The notes beneath the pieces were generated by a model. That model was given only the letters and a program-made list of their open reading frames with translations, did not search any database and was not told the origin of the DNA. From NCBI GenBank assembly GCA_025200525.1, contig CM045758.1, positions 162,127,040 to 162,191,039 on the forward strand: DNA of 64,000 nucleotides, written 5' to 3'. A program made the position numbers and the translations under genes. This stretch comes from Camellia lanceoleosa (Eukaryota > Streptophyta > Magnoliopsida > Ericales > Theaceae). Shown piece after piece: positions 35,041 to 46,113 of this stretch (position 1 is the stretch's first letter; every line of letters starts with the position of its first letter).

Positions 35041-35275
35041 AACCATCTACATTTTTTGGAACGTGAATCTCACACACTCCTTCCTATACTTGTAATCCAC
35101 ACCGTCTAAAAAAATACTATTACCTTTTTTTTAGAATGTGAATCTCACACACCCCTTCCCATAAATACGCGCGCCATATCATGTGCCTGTAACCCACACC
35201 GTCCAAAAAGAGTACTATTACCTTTTTTTTGGAACGTGAATCTCACACACCCCTTCCCATAAATACATGTGGGTC
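35041..35275. repeat. Three ~85-bp tandem units
   Basis: Each unit has GGAACGTGAATCTCACACAC, a CCTTCCxATA segment, GTAAxCCACACCGTC and ATACTATTACC. The second and third copies are the most alike. Confidence 0.8.
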
Positions 35276-35407
35276 TACAAACTCAAATTAACACTTTAAT
35301 GGCAAAATAGTAAACAAACAATCCAAAGGACTAAACGGTTTAAAAGAAAACAATTAGGACCACATGATCTACAAGATGATAAAATGGGATTTACTGGTCA
35401 ATTCCCC

Positions 35408-36140
35408 TATATATATATATATATATATGTTTTTAATGATAAACACGATTTTAAAAATAAATTATTGATAAAAATATGTTTTGATTAAATGGCTTTCAAT
35501 ACTTGATCAATTGATCAGCTTTATTTACATATTAAATAGTTTAGATCATCGAAATGAAATTTGTGGTAGGCTCAACAAGCCAAACAACATTGTCCAATTC
35601 ACAAAATAGACTAGACAGAAGCCTGATCCTTTACAAAATATGATAGTTGGGCCTTATTTTTATTATAAAAATGAAGAATAAAAAAGTTGGGCCCCAAATA
35701 AAGCCCAAAATAGTAAAAAGAAGAAGAAAGGAATCCACCCAAAGGTCCAAGCCCAATATATTACGCCCCATTTAGACCCAAAACAAATTCAATACTCCAT
35801 TATGTCCTCAAATTATCAATCAGACAAAAATATCCTCACAAATCATCCAATTTACACGCGCGCAACCTCTACCGACGATCATCTCATACCAGTTTGATCA
35901 GTATACTATCACATCTCCGCTTCGCCTCAAGATTCTTAGTCCTCCATCTCTACCGTTTGACTCCACTACCTCTGAAACCCTACCCTAACCACAAAATGAA
36001 GCCGTTCATCTTCTCCAATCATCGACTCTCACAAACACAACACGAAGCCATTCATCTTCTCCAATCGGCGACTCTCAACAACACGAAGAACCATCACGAC
36101 TCTGAAGAAATTTCATAGTTTTTGACTTCCGATTCACAGA
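35408..36140. other. Flank or left end of the large Mutator-like element
   Basis: No gene recognised. A TA microsatellite (35410-35429) is followed by AT-rich DNA. From about 35870 the base composition rises and looks like a 5' leader (CTCCGCTTCGCC, repeated CCATTCATCTTCTCCAATC at about 36005 and 36050). The left terminal inverted repeat of the large element probably lies here but could not be paired, because the right terminus is outside the window. Confidence 0.35.
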
Positions 36141-36539
36141 AATGGGGAAAAAAAGTAACATCTCTCTTCACATTTTATTTTTCATTCAAATTTGTACATT
36201 ATTCTTTGATATTTTGTATATATCATACCGTTTCAATAACACTTTCATAAATTCTTGTAAAACATATTTTACATAATTCAAAATGTATAACCCTATATTA
36301 CATAATTCCTTATTTTAAAACATTCTAATCCCTTATTTTTACACATAAATCCCTGTTTTTACACATTAAACTCCTTGTTCTTATTCTTGTTGTTGTTGAT
36401 TCTTCTTATTGTTAAATATTGGCTTTTCTTCTTCTTATTGTTGCTACATTTCGTTGAATACTTTATCTTCTTGTTGTTATTGTTGTTGTTTACAAAATAT
36501 AATGGACTGTTCTTATTGTTGCTAGTGTTTATAAAACTG

Positions 36540-38560
36540 AAACATCAGACAGTTTCATCACTCTACAAGTAACATATGAAAATTTATTCAAATTACAAAT
36601 GAAACTGCAAAATTACACAGTTTAATCACTATTCAAAACAAATAGGTAATTTATTATAAAGTGCAAATCAAATTGCTAAATTATACAGTTTTGCAACTAT
36701 TAACAACAAATAGATATAACTTAATATAAAACTGTAAAATTATACAGTTTTGTCACTATATTACTCATGCCCTGCTGCTGCTTTCATTTTTTTAGAAATA
36801 GCTGTTGGAAGATATTAGAAGAAACAAACCAATATGCCCTAAAATATAATCAGGGATTTAAGTATCTCCCCTTTTGAATGTCCTTCACTTGTATCCACTG
36901 AAATGCCACCAACATCTCCCCTTCCATAAAAAACCCAACCACCACAACCAAAAAAACCCACAAAACAACCACATTACCTACAAGAAAAAGCCCAAGAACT
37001 GCACTATAGACCACACCGACACAACAAACACCAACCACACCTCCAACCACAAAAAAAACAAACAAAAGAAAGCCAACAAAAAAACAAGAAGCTCCTCCAA
37101 CCAAAAAAGAAAGTTTCAAGAAAGGCAATCAACTTCCGAAACACAAACCAAGGCATCAAAAGGAAAAAAGGATCACCTCAGAAGAGAGTCCAACAGTTTA
37201 ATTACCGTTCCAACATCAGAACGGTAATCAAACTGTTCAAGAGGGTCAAATTCAGAATAGCCCAAAAGATGGAGCTGCCAAAAACCCCTTTTTGGGCCAT
37301 TATAAATGCTCTCTCCACAATATAATCAAGACCTTGGTGCAGATGCTACAATTCCATTGTAGCAGAAATGACAACACTCTACAACAAAAAAAAGAGAGCA
37401 TTTATACTTAGAAAAAAAGAAATGAAACTCTGAAACAGTGATGTGAGGTTTATTTTTTGTATTGACTGTGAAGAAGACAAAATCACCACCAAATCCTATG
37501 TAAGGCCAAAGGATTTTGAGCTCGCATTTTACAAATGAAAATGCAAATCAGTGAAGATATTGGATGCCAAGTCATAGACCAAAATGTTTCAAGAAACAAA
37601 AAAAAGAAAATCAACCAATGACCATCAAGATCTTGCAAGGGTCATCACCCTTTACTTGTGCCTGAAACTTCTCATGCTTACAACATGCCATATACTCAGT
37701 TGGAGTTTCCTCAACTATGTTGACAATCTCAACAACATCAAGAAGTACAATTGGGTTGAGGCAATAAAAGACACATTAATGAATTCAATGGCAAATGCAA
37801 TCAACAACCCAAGGCATGTCATTGGATGCGTTATGTTACTCTTGGTAAACACACTACTCAACTACTTCACACAAAAATATCAAACATCCAACTATTTCAA
37901 ACTATCTAACATATTTCATTTTTTTTTTTTATAGTACTGGTATTGCGAGCACAGTAAACTCCTCCGACCATTTAACAAAGAAGGCTTCCCAAGGTTTATG
38001 AAGTGGAACCTTGGCAAAATGTACTCAAAGTGGAAACATATCAGCCCTGCTGACTTTAAAAGGTATTCAAACTCTTCTATACTCTCAGAGCATAAATTTA
38101 TTCAACACTCCTTTCACAGTCATTATAGTAACAATCATGTTATCAAACTGTAAAAGTTTGCAGTTTCAAAGCACACACATATTTAACACTCCTCTCACTC
38201 ATGCTATGAAACTGCAAAAGTTTGCAGTTTCAACGCACAAATCTATTCAACAATCCTTTCACATTCATTACACTAACAATCATGTTATGAAACTGTAAAA
38301 TTTTACAGTTTCAAAGCACAAATCTATACAACACTCGTTCCACAGTAATTACAGTAACAATAATGTTATGAAACTATAAACTTTTGCGCTTTCAAAGAAA
38401 AAATCTATTTAACACTCTTTTAACATTTATCACACTAACATTATGTTATGAAACTGTAAAAGTTTGCAGTTTCAAACAACATATTTTCAATACTTAACTC
38501 ACATTACTCATAGTACAAATCATGTTATGAAACTAACCAATTTTACAGTATTACTGATAT
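36540..38560. repeat. Interspersed GAAACTG/CAGTTTC palindromes, left cluster
   Basis: Sites of the form GAAACTGxAAAA followed by its reverse complement recur at about 36601, 36670, 36727, 38146, 38208, 38289, 38368 and 38452. The copy at 38289-38312 is a perfect 24-bp palindrome. Many are followed by TCATCAC or TCACTA. Between 38140 and 38560 they recur about every 80 bp, together with AAAGCACAxATxTATTCAACA words, and so form a loose tandem array. Confidence 0.8.
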
Positions 38561-38849
38561 ATACCACATTGTTCCAATGCAAAGTTGACCAAAGTGCTTT
38601 AACCCCAACTAACAAGAAATACAATTATTACATACTAATCAAAACATATCAACAGACTCTTCAAAGAAAGAAACATAACCACGAAAGGACAAGAAGCGAA
38701 AAAACATACAAAAGCAAAAAAAAAAAAAATGAAACTTCTAGACAGTAATGAGGATGACTTTTTGAAGAATAACACCAATCAAAATCAGAACAAGAACAAC
38801 AACAAAAAAGATAGAAAAGAAAGCAAGAACCACAAAAGTAACAAATTGA

Positions 38850-39080
38850 AGAAGTAGAAAGTGATGAACAAGAAGAAGAGAGTAATGAAGAAAAACAAAA
38901 GACTGATGATGATGAAGAAGAAGAAGAAGAAGAAGAAGAAGAAGAACAAGAACAAGAACAAGAACAAGAACAAACAGACCGACAAGAAAAAGTCAATGAA
39001 CAAGAACTGATAGACCAACAAGAACAACTTGAAGAAAAAGAACAAGCAAACCAACAAGAAGAAAAAAGGACAGAACAACA
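38850..39080 (+). repeat. GAA/GAACAA repeat encoding an acidic linker
   Basis: A GAA run (38918-38945) and GAACAAGAACAAGAACAA units encode Glu- and Gln-rich sequence in the plus frame of the peptidase remnant. The Phe/Leu- and Ser/Cys-rich minus-strand frames here are shadows of this repeat. Confidence 0.75.
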
Positions 39081-39499
39081 AGAAGAATAACTCCAAGAGA
39101 AATTTGATACATTTCATGCATAAAGTAAACTCTTGTCTAATACTGAACCAAACTGCAAAATTTAATTAAACTAACCAAAATAAAATCCAACATTTTTATA
39201 GGTGATGACCAAGCACAAACATCAACCAAAGAGGACGACAAGGACAAACTCATAGCATCTATGAGAGCACAAATGTAGGAAATGGAACAAAAATTCATGG
39301 CTGAATTGTGTAAAAAGGAAGAGTAGTTGAAGGAAATGTCCACCAAAAAAACTAGTAGTCCCCAACAAAGATTAATGGTTAAGAAAATCAAGCAAAAGTC
39401 AAGAAAACGAGCACATAAGCCAAATTTTGAATACTAACCAATGACAAAAGCCAAAAAAACTATGCAGAAACAAACAACAAAGAAGCTACAAGGAACGAG

Positions 39500-39760
39500 A
39501 AAGAAGCTGCTGCTGATGTACCTAAGCCAACAAAGGGTACTGATGAAGAAAAAGAGAAGGAGAATGAAAGACAAAAGAAGAAATTGAAATAGAGAAAGAA
39601 CCTGTTGCTGAACCCGAGCCAAAAGAGGGTGCTGATGAAGGAAAATAGCAGAGAAAGAAAAGATGAAAGAAGAAATTGGCCAAGAGAAAGAATCTGCTGC
39701 TGAACCCAAGCCAAAAGAGGATGCCAATCAAGGAAAGACACAAATTCAAGTAGCTCCTGA
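39500..39760 (+). repeat. Three ~93-bp protein-coding tandem units
   Basis: Units at about 39500, 39595 and 39687 each read a version of E-x-A-A-x-P-K-P followed by an acidic segment (AEPEPKEGADEG, AEPKPKEDANQG). The nucleotide repeats contain GCTGCTGAACCCAAGCC-type cores and GAAAGACAAAAGAAGAAATTG-type spacers. Stops in units 1-2 (TAG) interrupt the frame. Confidence 0.7.
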
Positions 39761-40062
39761 TTTAGAAAGTGATAATGATTTCAAGGAAGAATCAATCTAC
39801 AACAAGCCATTCGCCCTTTCATTCCGTAAAACAAACAAGGTTTGGCATAGCTTATCTAGAAAAGATCAAGACCAAATTCAACTCATCAAAAACACACAAT
39901 CATCTGCTTGTGTCTGGTCTGGCAGCGAAGATGAAAATTACATATACTTTTTAGATATATGTAGATTGTCCAACAGGGAAGCCTTGTACAGAAATGTAGG
40001 TCTTCAATTGCACAATTTTACAGTTTCTATTTATATTCAATAACCTATTCCACAAACCTAAC

Positions 40063-43000
40063 CCCTTATGACTTGGATGTCATTGCTTGCACATCCAATG
40101 ATGAGTGTATATGTTTGTCAAGTGTTCGAAGTCCTCAGCGGAATGCCATAGCTTTGAGCCTTCTAAACCTTGCACCCCTGTTGCCTTGTTTTGGACCAAA
40201 CCCAGTGATCTTCAAGCCTGTAACCCTTGGTGGCCTGGTGGCCACTGCTTTGGGTTGCCAACCATCACTTTTGGTTGCCCGCCACTGATGTGGCCTGCCG
40301 GCCACCAATGTCTTTTACAGATATTTTGTGACAGCTGTTTGCATAGATGCTTGCATCTGCTCCCATGTGTATGGCTAGATGTTTTTGAGGGAGTTGCTTG
40401 TTTCTCTATATATAGGAGACCTCCCTTCTTGCCATGGGGTTAGAAAAATTTTGGAGCAAATTTTTTTCTCTCTCTCTACAATTTTCCATCTCTCTTGCAA
40501 ATTTCTCAACCCTTGCTTACATATTCTTCACCTTTGCCTATACACTCTTAACCAAATCTCTCCATCTTTGAGTAGGTGACTTTGAGCCTTTCTTGAGCTC
40601 TTGAGGGTGTGTTTGCCTTGGTTTATTGCTTGGACTTGGTTATTCTCTTCAAGAGGTATAAGACTTTGTTTCTTTTCTTGTTGTATCTACTCTTTTCCTT
40701 ATTGTTTTCCAACTATTTTTGGGCTATGAAACCTCTGTATTTTTGGGTTGAAGCTTGGGTTTTAAAGCCAATAAAGGTTGAGGAGTGGTTCACATTCTTT
40801 ACACCTTGCCCTCAAGGCCTTTACCCTTGTGTTTCTCACCTTCGCACTATATTTTTTTGAGCTTTGAAATAGTGATTTTCAGAGTTATTTCAGTGGCTAA
40901 AATGTTGGTTTGAAGTCCAAGATTAGAGGGGTTAGCCTCCCCTCCTTGTGTTTTGCTTACTAGTCTAGCATGTTTCATATTTTAGCATATCATTCTAGCT
41001 ATTTTTGTCTTAATTCCAGCATATTTTAAGACTATTTTTGGACTGTTTTAGGATTGTCTTTAAGTGTTTGTTGCATTTGAGCTCTATTTTGCATGCTTGT
41101 AGTGTAATTGTCCTAATGAGTTTGGTGTTTTAGGTATTAGACACCATCTTATTTGAGTTGATTGCATTTATTTTTGGCTTTCCATACTTGTGATCACTTT
41201 TAATGACCTCTGCAACCTCTCTCATTTCTTGGCTTTTGTTTTGCTTTGAAAATGGTTTCAAACTACTTGTTTGTTTAAGCATGAGATTAAGATGTCATGC
41301 TTAATGGTTTAATCCCTTCGAGGATTCATTACCAATGGTATGATGTCTCTTTCATGCCCAAAGCAACTCTTGGTTTGAGCTATCTTTCCATTAGAGGACT
41401 TAACTTCACCTTTTGGACTCAATTGATTAAAGAATGGATGGTAATCTTAAATGAAGTAATAAAATTGAGGCTAAAAATGGTGCAAGATAATAACTTGTTT
41501 GGGTTCAATCGGACGTTAATTGAACCCTTGAGTCTTGAGTCATTTCATACTCATTAGTGATGAAAACGGTTCAAGATTTATTATCAACTACTTCCCTTGA
41601 TCTTTCATGATAGGGAGATGGTTTTGAGAGTCTTGTTTTGTAGCCTTTATTGAATTTGCACACTTGGTTCATGAGCCATCATGCAATGAAATTGCATCCA
41701 TTGATGGTTTGTGAACCAAGCTTACAACTCCTTTGAGCTGTTCAAATGATAAGGAGGGGTAAACTGTGCAAACAAACCCTTGAGAATACATTGTCTTTGC
41801 TCTATTTGCTCTCTGTAGCAAGGAAGTTTTGTCATCAATGGCGACAAGTCCTTATTGGTGGTCGGCAAGCCATCACCGTGGATGGCGTGCTTCAGCCGCC
41901 ACCAATGCAAAATCAAGCAGTGTTTTTCTGAAGCAGAGTAGAGTTGGTCCGAAGTTAGAAATCAGTACATGTGTTATACTGTGCAACAGAGGCATTCAGC
42001 AGCAGAAACGGTGACTTTTCAGGTGGAAAACCGCATTCATACATGCGCCTTTCATCGAGCCTCGGGATCCATGTTGTAACAATATTAGTGTTGTGATTAA
42101 AGTAGTGGCTTTGTAAATTAATTAGTTAGAATAGCTAATTTGTCTTGTGTTGTAATTATTTTAATTAGCTAGAATAATTAATTAATTCAGTTTGTAATAA
42201 TTAGTTAAGTAGTTTAACTATTTATTCATTTTGTTTTGTAATAGTTAATAAATTAGCGTAGATTTAATTAGTTAGCTAGTTAGTTTATTCGTAACCTCTT
42301 GTGTGAGGGCACAATGTTGTAATAATGTGTATGTCTTTCAACTCCACATTTTTCTCCCTTTTATTTACTAGCTTATGATGGTTAGTTTAGGGCATTATGT
42401 TTTGTTTAGCATTCTCATGTTTGCATCCACTTGTATTACATGCACTGAGGCTCGGTTCATCATTCTAACTTGCATTGTTAGTTTAGTGTTTTTCTTTGAA
42501 TACGTGCTTAGACCGCATACTACAAAATGATTCATATCCATTTTAAATAGCCGAGCCTATTAATTACATATCGCATGTATCGCATTAGTGATATCGCATA
42601 GTTAGGAATCATGCATTTTTCTAACTAGTTTCTCTTTTGGCTTGGAGTACTAGGTGAGCCTTTACTCGCTTTAGCATATCGCATGTTGATGTTGCCATGT
42701 TTAGCATGCTTACCATGAGGTTAAGTGCTTTGTTAGGTTTTTTTTATTGGCAACCCCGTTTGACAAAACTCTTTTCAGTTGTAATTTTATTCGTATTTTT
42801 ATTTCATTGAGGCTATGAGTTTATTAGATGCGAATCCAACCCGAATAGAGCTTTGGGGAGAGGTTTGTGATGTTATTGCATACAAGATTCCCACTCATTG
42901 ATTATTACGGGTCGAGCCGCTGTCATTTCATGGTCAACAAAATTCAAAATTGCATTCAAAATTGCATGTCGTCGCCGTTGCTCGCCGAGCGAAGGATTGC

Positions 43001-44345
43001 GTCTATACAAAAACCTGAAAGAAGTGATCGGTCGCTCGAGCCAAGGCACTAGTAGAAATCATGAAAAATACACTCCTCGCTCGAGCCAGCAAATCTTCGC
43101 TCGAGCGAGCCTCAGAATCCGAATTTCTCAAGGAGTTTGTTTTCTTCCCAATCTAGGATTACTTTTGGTTCTCTATAAATACTTGGTTTTCTCCCAAAAT
43201 TAAGTGATTGATTGAAGTCCTCCAGATCTTCTTTTTGGTTCTTAAAGGTTTATATCTGGGGATATTTTTTTATTTTCTTTGATGTTTTATTGAGTATTCA
43301 ACTCATGGTTTAAAGAGAGTACATCAAAGGTTTGTTTGTTATACACAAAAGAGAGAATTGTTCTTCAGTTGTGAATTCTGAAGAATTCGAGCCTGAAGCT
43401 TTGGTGGAATCCGGAGTGGCTCATCAGAAAGACAATTTCGTGCGGAAGTTGGAAGAGGCACATAGAGGTTGGTTCAATTAGGCGTTGTGAATTCGCTAGA
43501 TAATTGAGAGTGATACTTGTGTAATTCCTTTAAATCTTCTTAGTGGATTGTTCTTGTGGCAGTTGCCCGTGGTTTTTTGATCACAATTGGAAGGTGTCCA
43601 ATTGTGGTTTTTCCACGTAAAATCGTTGTGTCTCTTTCTCTTGATTGTTTGATTGGGATTGTTATATTTTGCTTAAAATTGGTACATAATCACAAATCAA
43701 CATCTAGGAGGTTTTCTAGATTTTTCATGATTAATTGATAAATTGATTGAATGCCTGGATGAAGGCTAATTGCTTGAATTGAAATAATTTGAGTAAATGT
43801 TCATATGTGATTACTTTTTCAAGTAGTACATATTTGAAACAATTTTTCAAAAACAAACATGAATCGAAATGTTCCAATTCTTGCAAGTTAGCCTATACTT
43901 GTGTATGTGCGCATCACATAGTAATGCTAGCCTAAAAAACTGGAACAAGAGTATATAATGTAGATAAGATTCATATCATGATTAATAGAGACCGATCTTT
44001 GATCGGGTGAGCGGGGGTGCTTAATTCATGACATCCCTTCTCGTACCTAAGTTCCCGAGCCGAAATAATCTTGGTGATGATGGACACGTGGCCTTTGGCC
44101 TAAATTATGGGTTTCCTAAATTTTTCAAAAATAAAACATTTAGGTGGCGACTCTGTATCTGGCAAAGCAATCCGTTTTTGGCAATTTGATTCAAAATCAA
44201 ATTTTCAAAAGATTTATTGGATTGGGATTCTTTGGTGTTTATCTATTTCACATTGTACTTGTGGAATCAGCTTCAGAACCGCGGGAGTCTAATACTGTAG
44301 GGCTTATTCGACTTCCGAAAGGGGGGATGAAAAAGTCGAGCTACA
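40063..44345 (+). mobile_element. Solo-LTR-like copy of the Tat/Ogre element, with a ~1-kb insertion
   Basis: The block aligns throughout with the 5' LTR at 51168-54444: CCAATGATGAGTGTATAT, the TATA region CTATATATAGG at 40406-40416, TAGACACCATCTTATTTGAG, the TTAATTAGCTAG block and TTTAGGTGGCGAC. It ends GAGCTACA. The 5-bp sequence CTAAC flanks it (40058-40062 and 44346-44350), as for a solo LTR. The first ~20 bp, including TGTAGACACCC, are missing. About 1 kb (42735-43725) is absent from both sister LTRs. It interrupts the Ulp1-type gene between two coding pieces. Confidence 0.75.
42735..43725. mobile_element. Unidentified ~1-kb insertion in the LTR
   Basis: The segment lies between ATGCTTACCATGAGG and TTGATAAATTGATTGAATG, which are nearly adjacent in the sister LTRs at 53805-53855 and 46690-46740. 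It has GC-rich words TCGCTCGAGC repeated at 43032, 43078 and 43096, a TATA-like CTCTATAAATACTTGG (about 43170-43185), and an end with TTTTCCACGTAAAATCG. This mix resembles a small LTR of another retrotransposon, but no TG..CA ends with a 5-bp duplication were proven. Confidence 0.5.
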
Positions 44346-44509
44346 CTAACACATTCTTATATATAACATGTTTCAGGTCATTGATGCCTTCGTAGAAACG
44401 AAATTGGCACTCCAATCATCAATTGAAGAATTTGAGAAACATGATCTAGCGTTTGCAAGAAATCCATATGCAGGAAGATCTTATGTTTTCTTAACACTCA
44501 TCAATGTAA

Positions 44510-46026
44510 CTAAAACTATTACTATACCTTTCAATATTATTCAAACTGCAAAATTTTCTACTTTTTAAACATGTCTTATTACATACTTTTTATAACATAT
44601 TTCAAACATACATAAATTACAGACTCCACTACAAAATCAAGATTAGGCACTGAGAGAAAAAATGATGGACAATCATTTTTCAGAAGTAATGAAAAACAGA
44701 TATATCCATTTCCCAATCAACCATGGCAACCATTAGATGATTGTGGTCTTTGACAATGCTGATGGGATATAGAGGCACTATGACTCTTTGAGGCCAGCAA
44801 AAGGATGATACAACAAGCACTTTGAAATTGTAAAGGAAATTGTAAGTTAAATAAAATTTTCTACTTAGTTCCATTCCTTTCAAAACATCTCAGCATATCA
44901 CTATAACTAACAAAAACACCCACTAACTATTTTGTAGCAACAACATCAACTGAGATGGAATAAAGCATTATTCAGCAATCAAGGAAACATGTTATCATCT
45001 CAAGAGTGCGAGACATTAATTGTATTAATTGAGGAATGCCCACAATAAACCCCACACTCGTAAGATACAAACTCAATAACTAATGTTTCAATATGCTAAA
45101 TTTTGCAGTTTTACCTAACTAATTAACTTCATTTAAAACTTTGCAGGAATGATTGTGCAATCGCCATCTGCAATGTTATCAACCAATTTATCAATTGGCA
45201 ACCTGTGCAGAAATCATTTCGACCAACTGAGTTGGTCAAATTTCGAGCAGAAATCATCAGTTAATTCCTCAATGATAAGAACCGATCTTGGAACCTCGAG
45301 CACTACCAAATGTTAACAAAATATACCAAACCATAGAAACAAATGAACAAACTTCTTTACAATACAAATACTCATGTAAACATATTTTTGTACTATTTAT
45401 TTATTTATTTATTTTTTACATGTGACAAGTACTTTTTATGCTTTTGGTAATTGATCTTCTTGTGGTTATCATGGTGATAATGATTGTTGTCATTGATGTT
45501 GTTGCTCTTGTTGTTGTTATTATTCTTGTTGTTGTTCTTCATGTGGTTATTATTCTTGTTTGTGTCCTTGCGCTTATTATTGTCGTCGCGTTTGTGGTTG
45601 CATATAAATTCATACAGGACAGGTTGTTTCTAATAATTCTTAAAACTGCAAAATTATGCAGTTTCATCAGGTTGTTTCTCATACTTCTTAAAATCGCAAA
45701 ATTATGTAGTTTCATCACTCAAACAAAAATTGTGCTACACAATTATGCAGTTTCATTATCGTGAGTTGCCTTCCACGCATTATAATATGTATTTCCAACA
45801 TAATTCTTGAAACTACAAAATTATCCAATTTCATGACTCAAACAAATAGATGAACTACGTTTTAAAATTGTAAATGAAACTGCAAAATTATACAGTTTTG
45901 TCACTACAAAATATTAAATAAATATATCATGTAGTAAAACTACAAGATTATACAGTTTTAATAAGAAATTTTCAATAACCTTTTCAGCATTTCACAAAAA
46001 TAAAACTAACCAACTCCACACACGCG

Positions 46027-46045
<19 letters not shown>
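44510..46045. repeat. Interspersed GAAACTG/CAGTTTC palindromes, right cluster
   Basis: Further copies of the palindrome family occur at about 44545, 45097, 45641, 45680, 45738, 45808, 45866 and 45935, mostly with AAACTGCAAAATTATGCAGT-like cores followed by TTCATCA. A GTTGTT-rich stretch (45455-45560) precedes the densest part, like the one at 36376-36500 before the left cluster. A CA/poly-A tract is at 46024-46060. Confidence 0.75.
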
Positions 46046-46058
<13 letters not shown>

Positions 46059-46113
46059 CTGTTACAAAACAACTTTAATAACTAAAGAACACATCGAAAA
46101 AGAAAAAAGAATG

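Larger units (their letters stand above)
34028..35407. mobile_element. Mutator-like TIR element with internal duplications
   Basis: The left end GGGAAAATTATCAGAAAGTC and the right end, in reverse complement GGGGAATTGACCAGTAAATC, continue as inverted repeats for about 50 bp, including TGxAxxATATGGTCC-like positions. Both flanks are TA runs, so the target duplication cannot be read. The interior holds a 192-bp tandem duplication (34593-34950) and three ~85-bp units (35041-35275). The 34380-34560 segment has repeated GAGAATCGGTGA words. Possibly a Pack-MULE, but no captured gene was recognised. Confidence 0.55.
36141..45336 (+). pseudogene. Ulp1/C48-type peptidase gene of a Mutator-like element, decayed
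   Basis: Pieces occur in order. A tiny first exon ATG-GGG-AAA-AAA-A ends before GTAACATC (36141). At 37190-37310 is a domain with LFKRVKFRIAQ and LPKTPFWAIINAL. At 37630-37870 lie TLYLCLKLL, YVDNLNNIKKYNWVEAIKDT and NNPRHVIGCVM. At 37936-38060 is an exon with YWYCEHSKLLRPFNKEGFPR. At 38850-39760 is a Glu/Lys/Gln-rich linker. At 39780-40000 is SFRKTNKVWHSLSRKDQ to LSNREALYRN. An exon with VIDAFVETKLALQSS lies at 44381-44509. A peptidase core follows: catalytic His in INHGNH (codon 44731-44733), Asp in YDSLRPAKG (44782-44784) and Cys in NDCAIAICN (45154-45156). Several tryptophan-type positions read stop (TAG after NH; another after ADGI). The gene is split by an LTR-like block (40063-44345). 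It converges on the transposase remnant, so both probably belong to one element. Confidence 0.75.

Noticed and set aside
38661..39117. Long Ser/Cys- or Phe/Leu-rich minus-strand frames
   Set aside because: They are antisense shadows of the GAA/GAACAA repeat that encodes the acidic linker on the plus strand.
39434..39749. Phe/Leu-rich minus-strand frames resembling transmembrane proteins
   Set aside because: Antisense to the plus-strand acidic coding repeats at 39500-39760.
45438..45764. 108-codon Val/Ile-rich frame that could pass for a membrane protein
   Set aside because: It stems from GTTGTT/GTTATT low-complexity DNA, and its end runs into the CAGTTTC palindromes.
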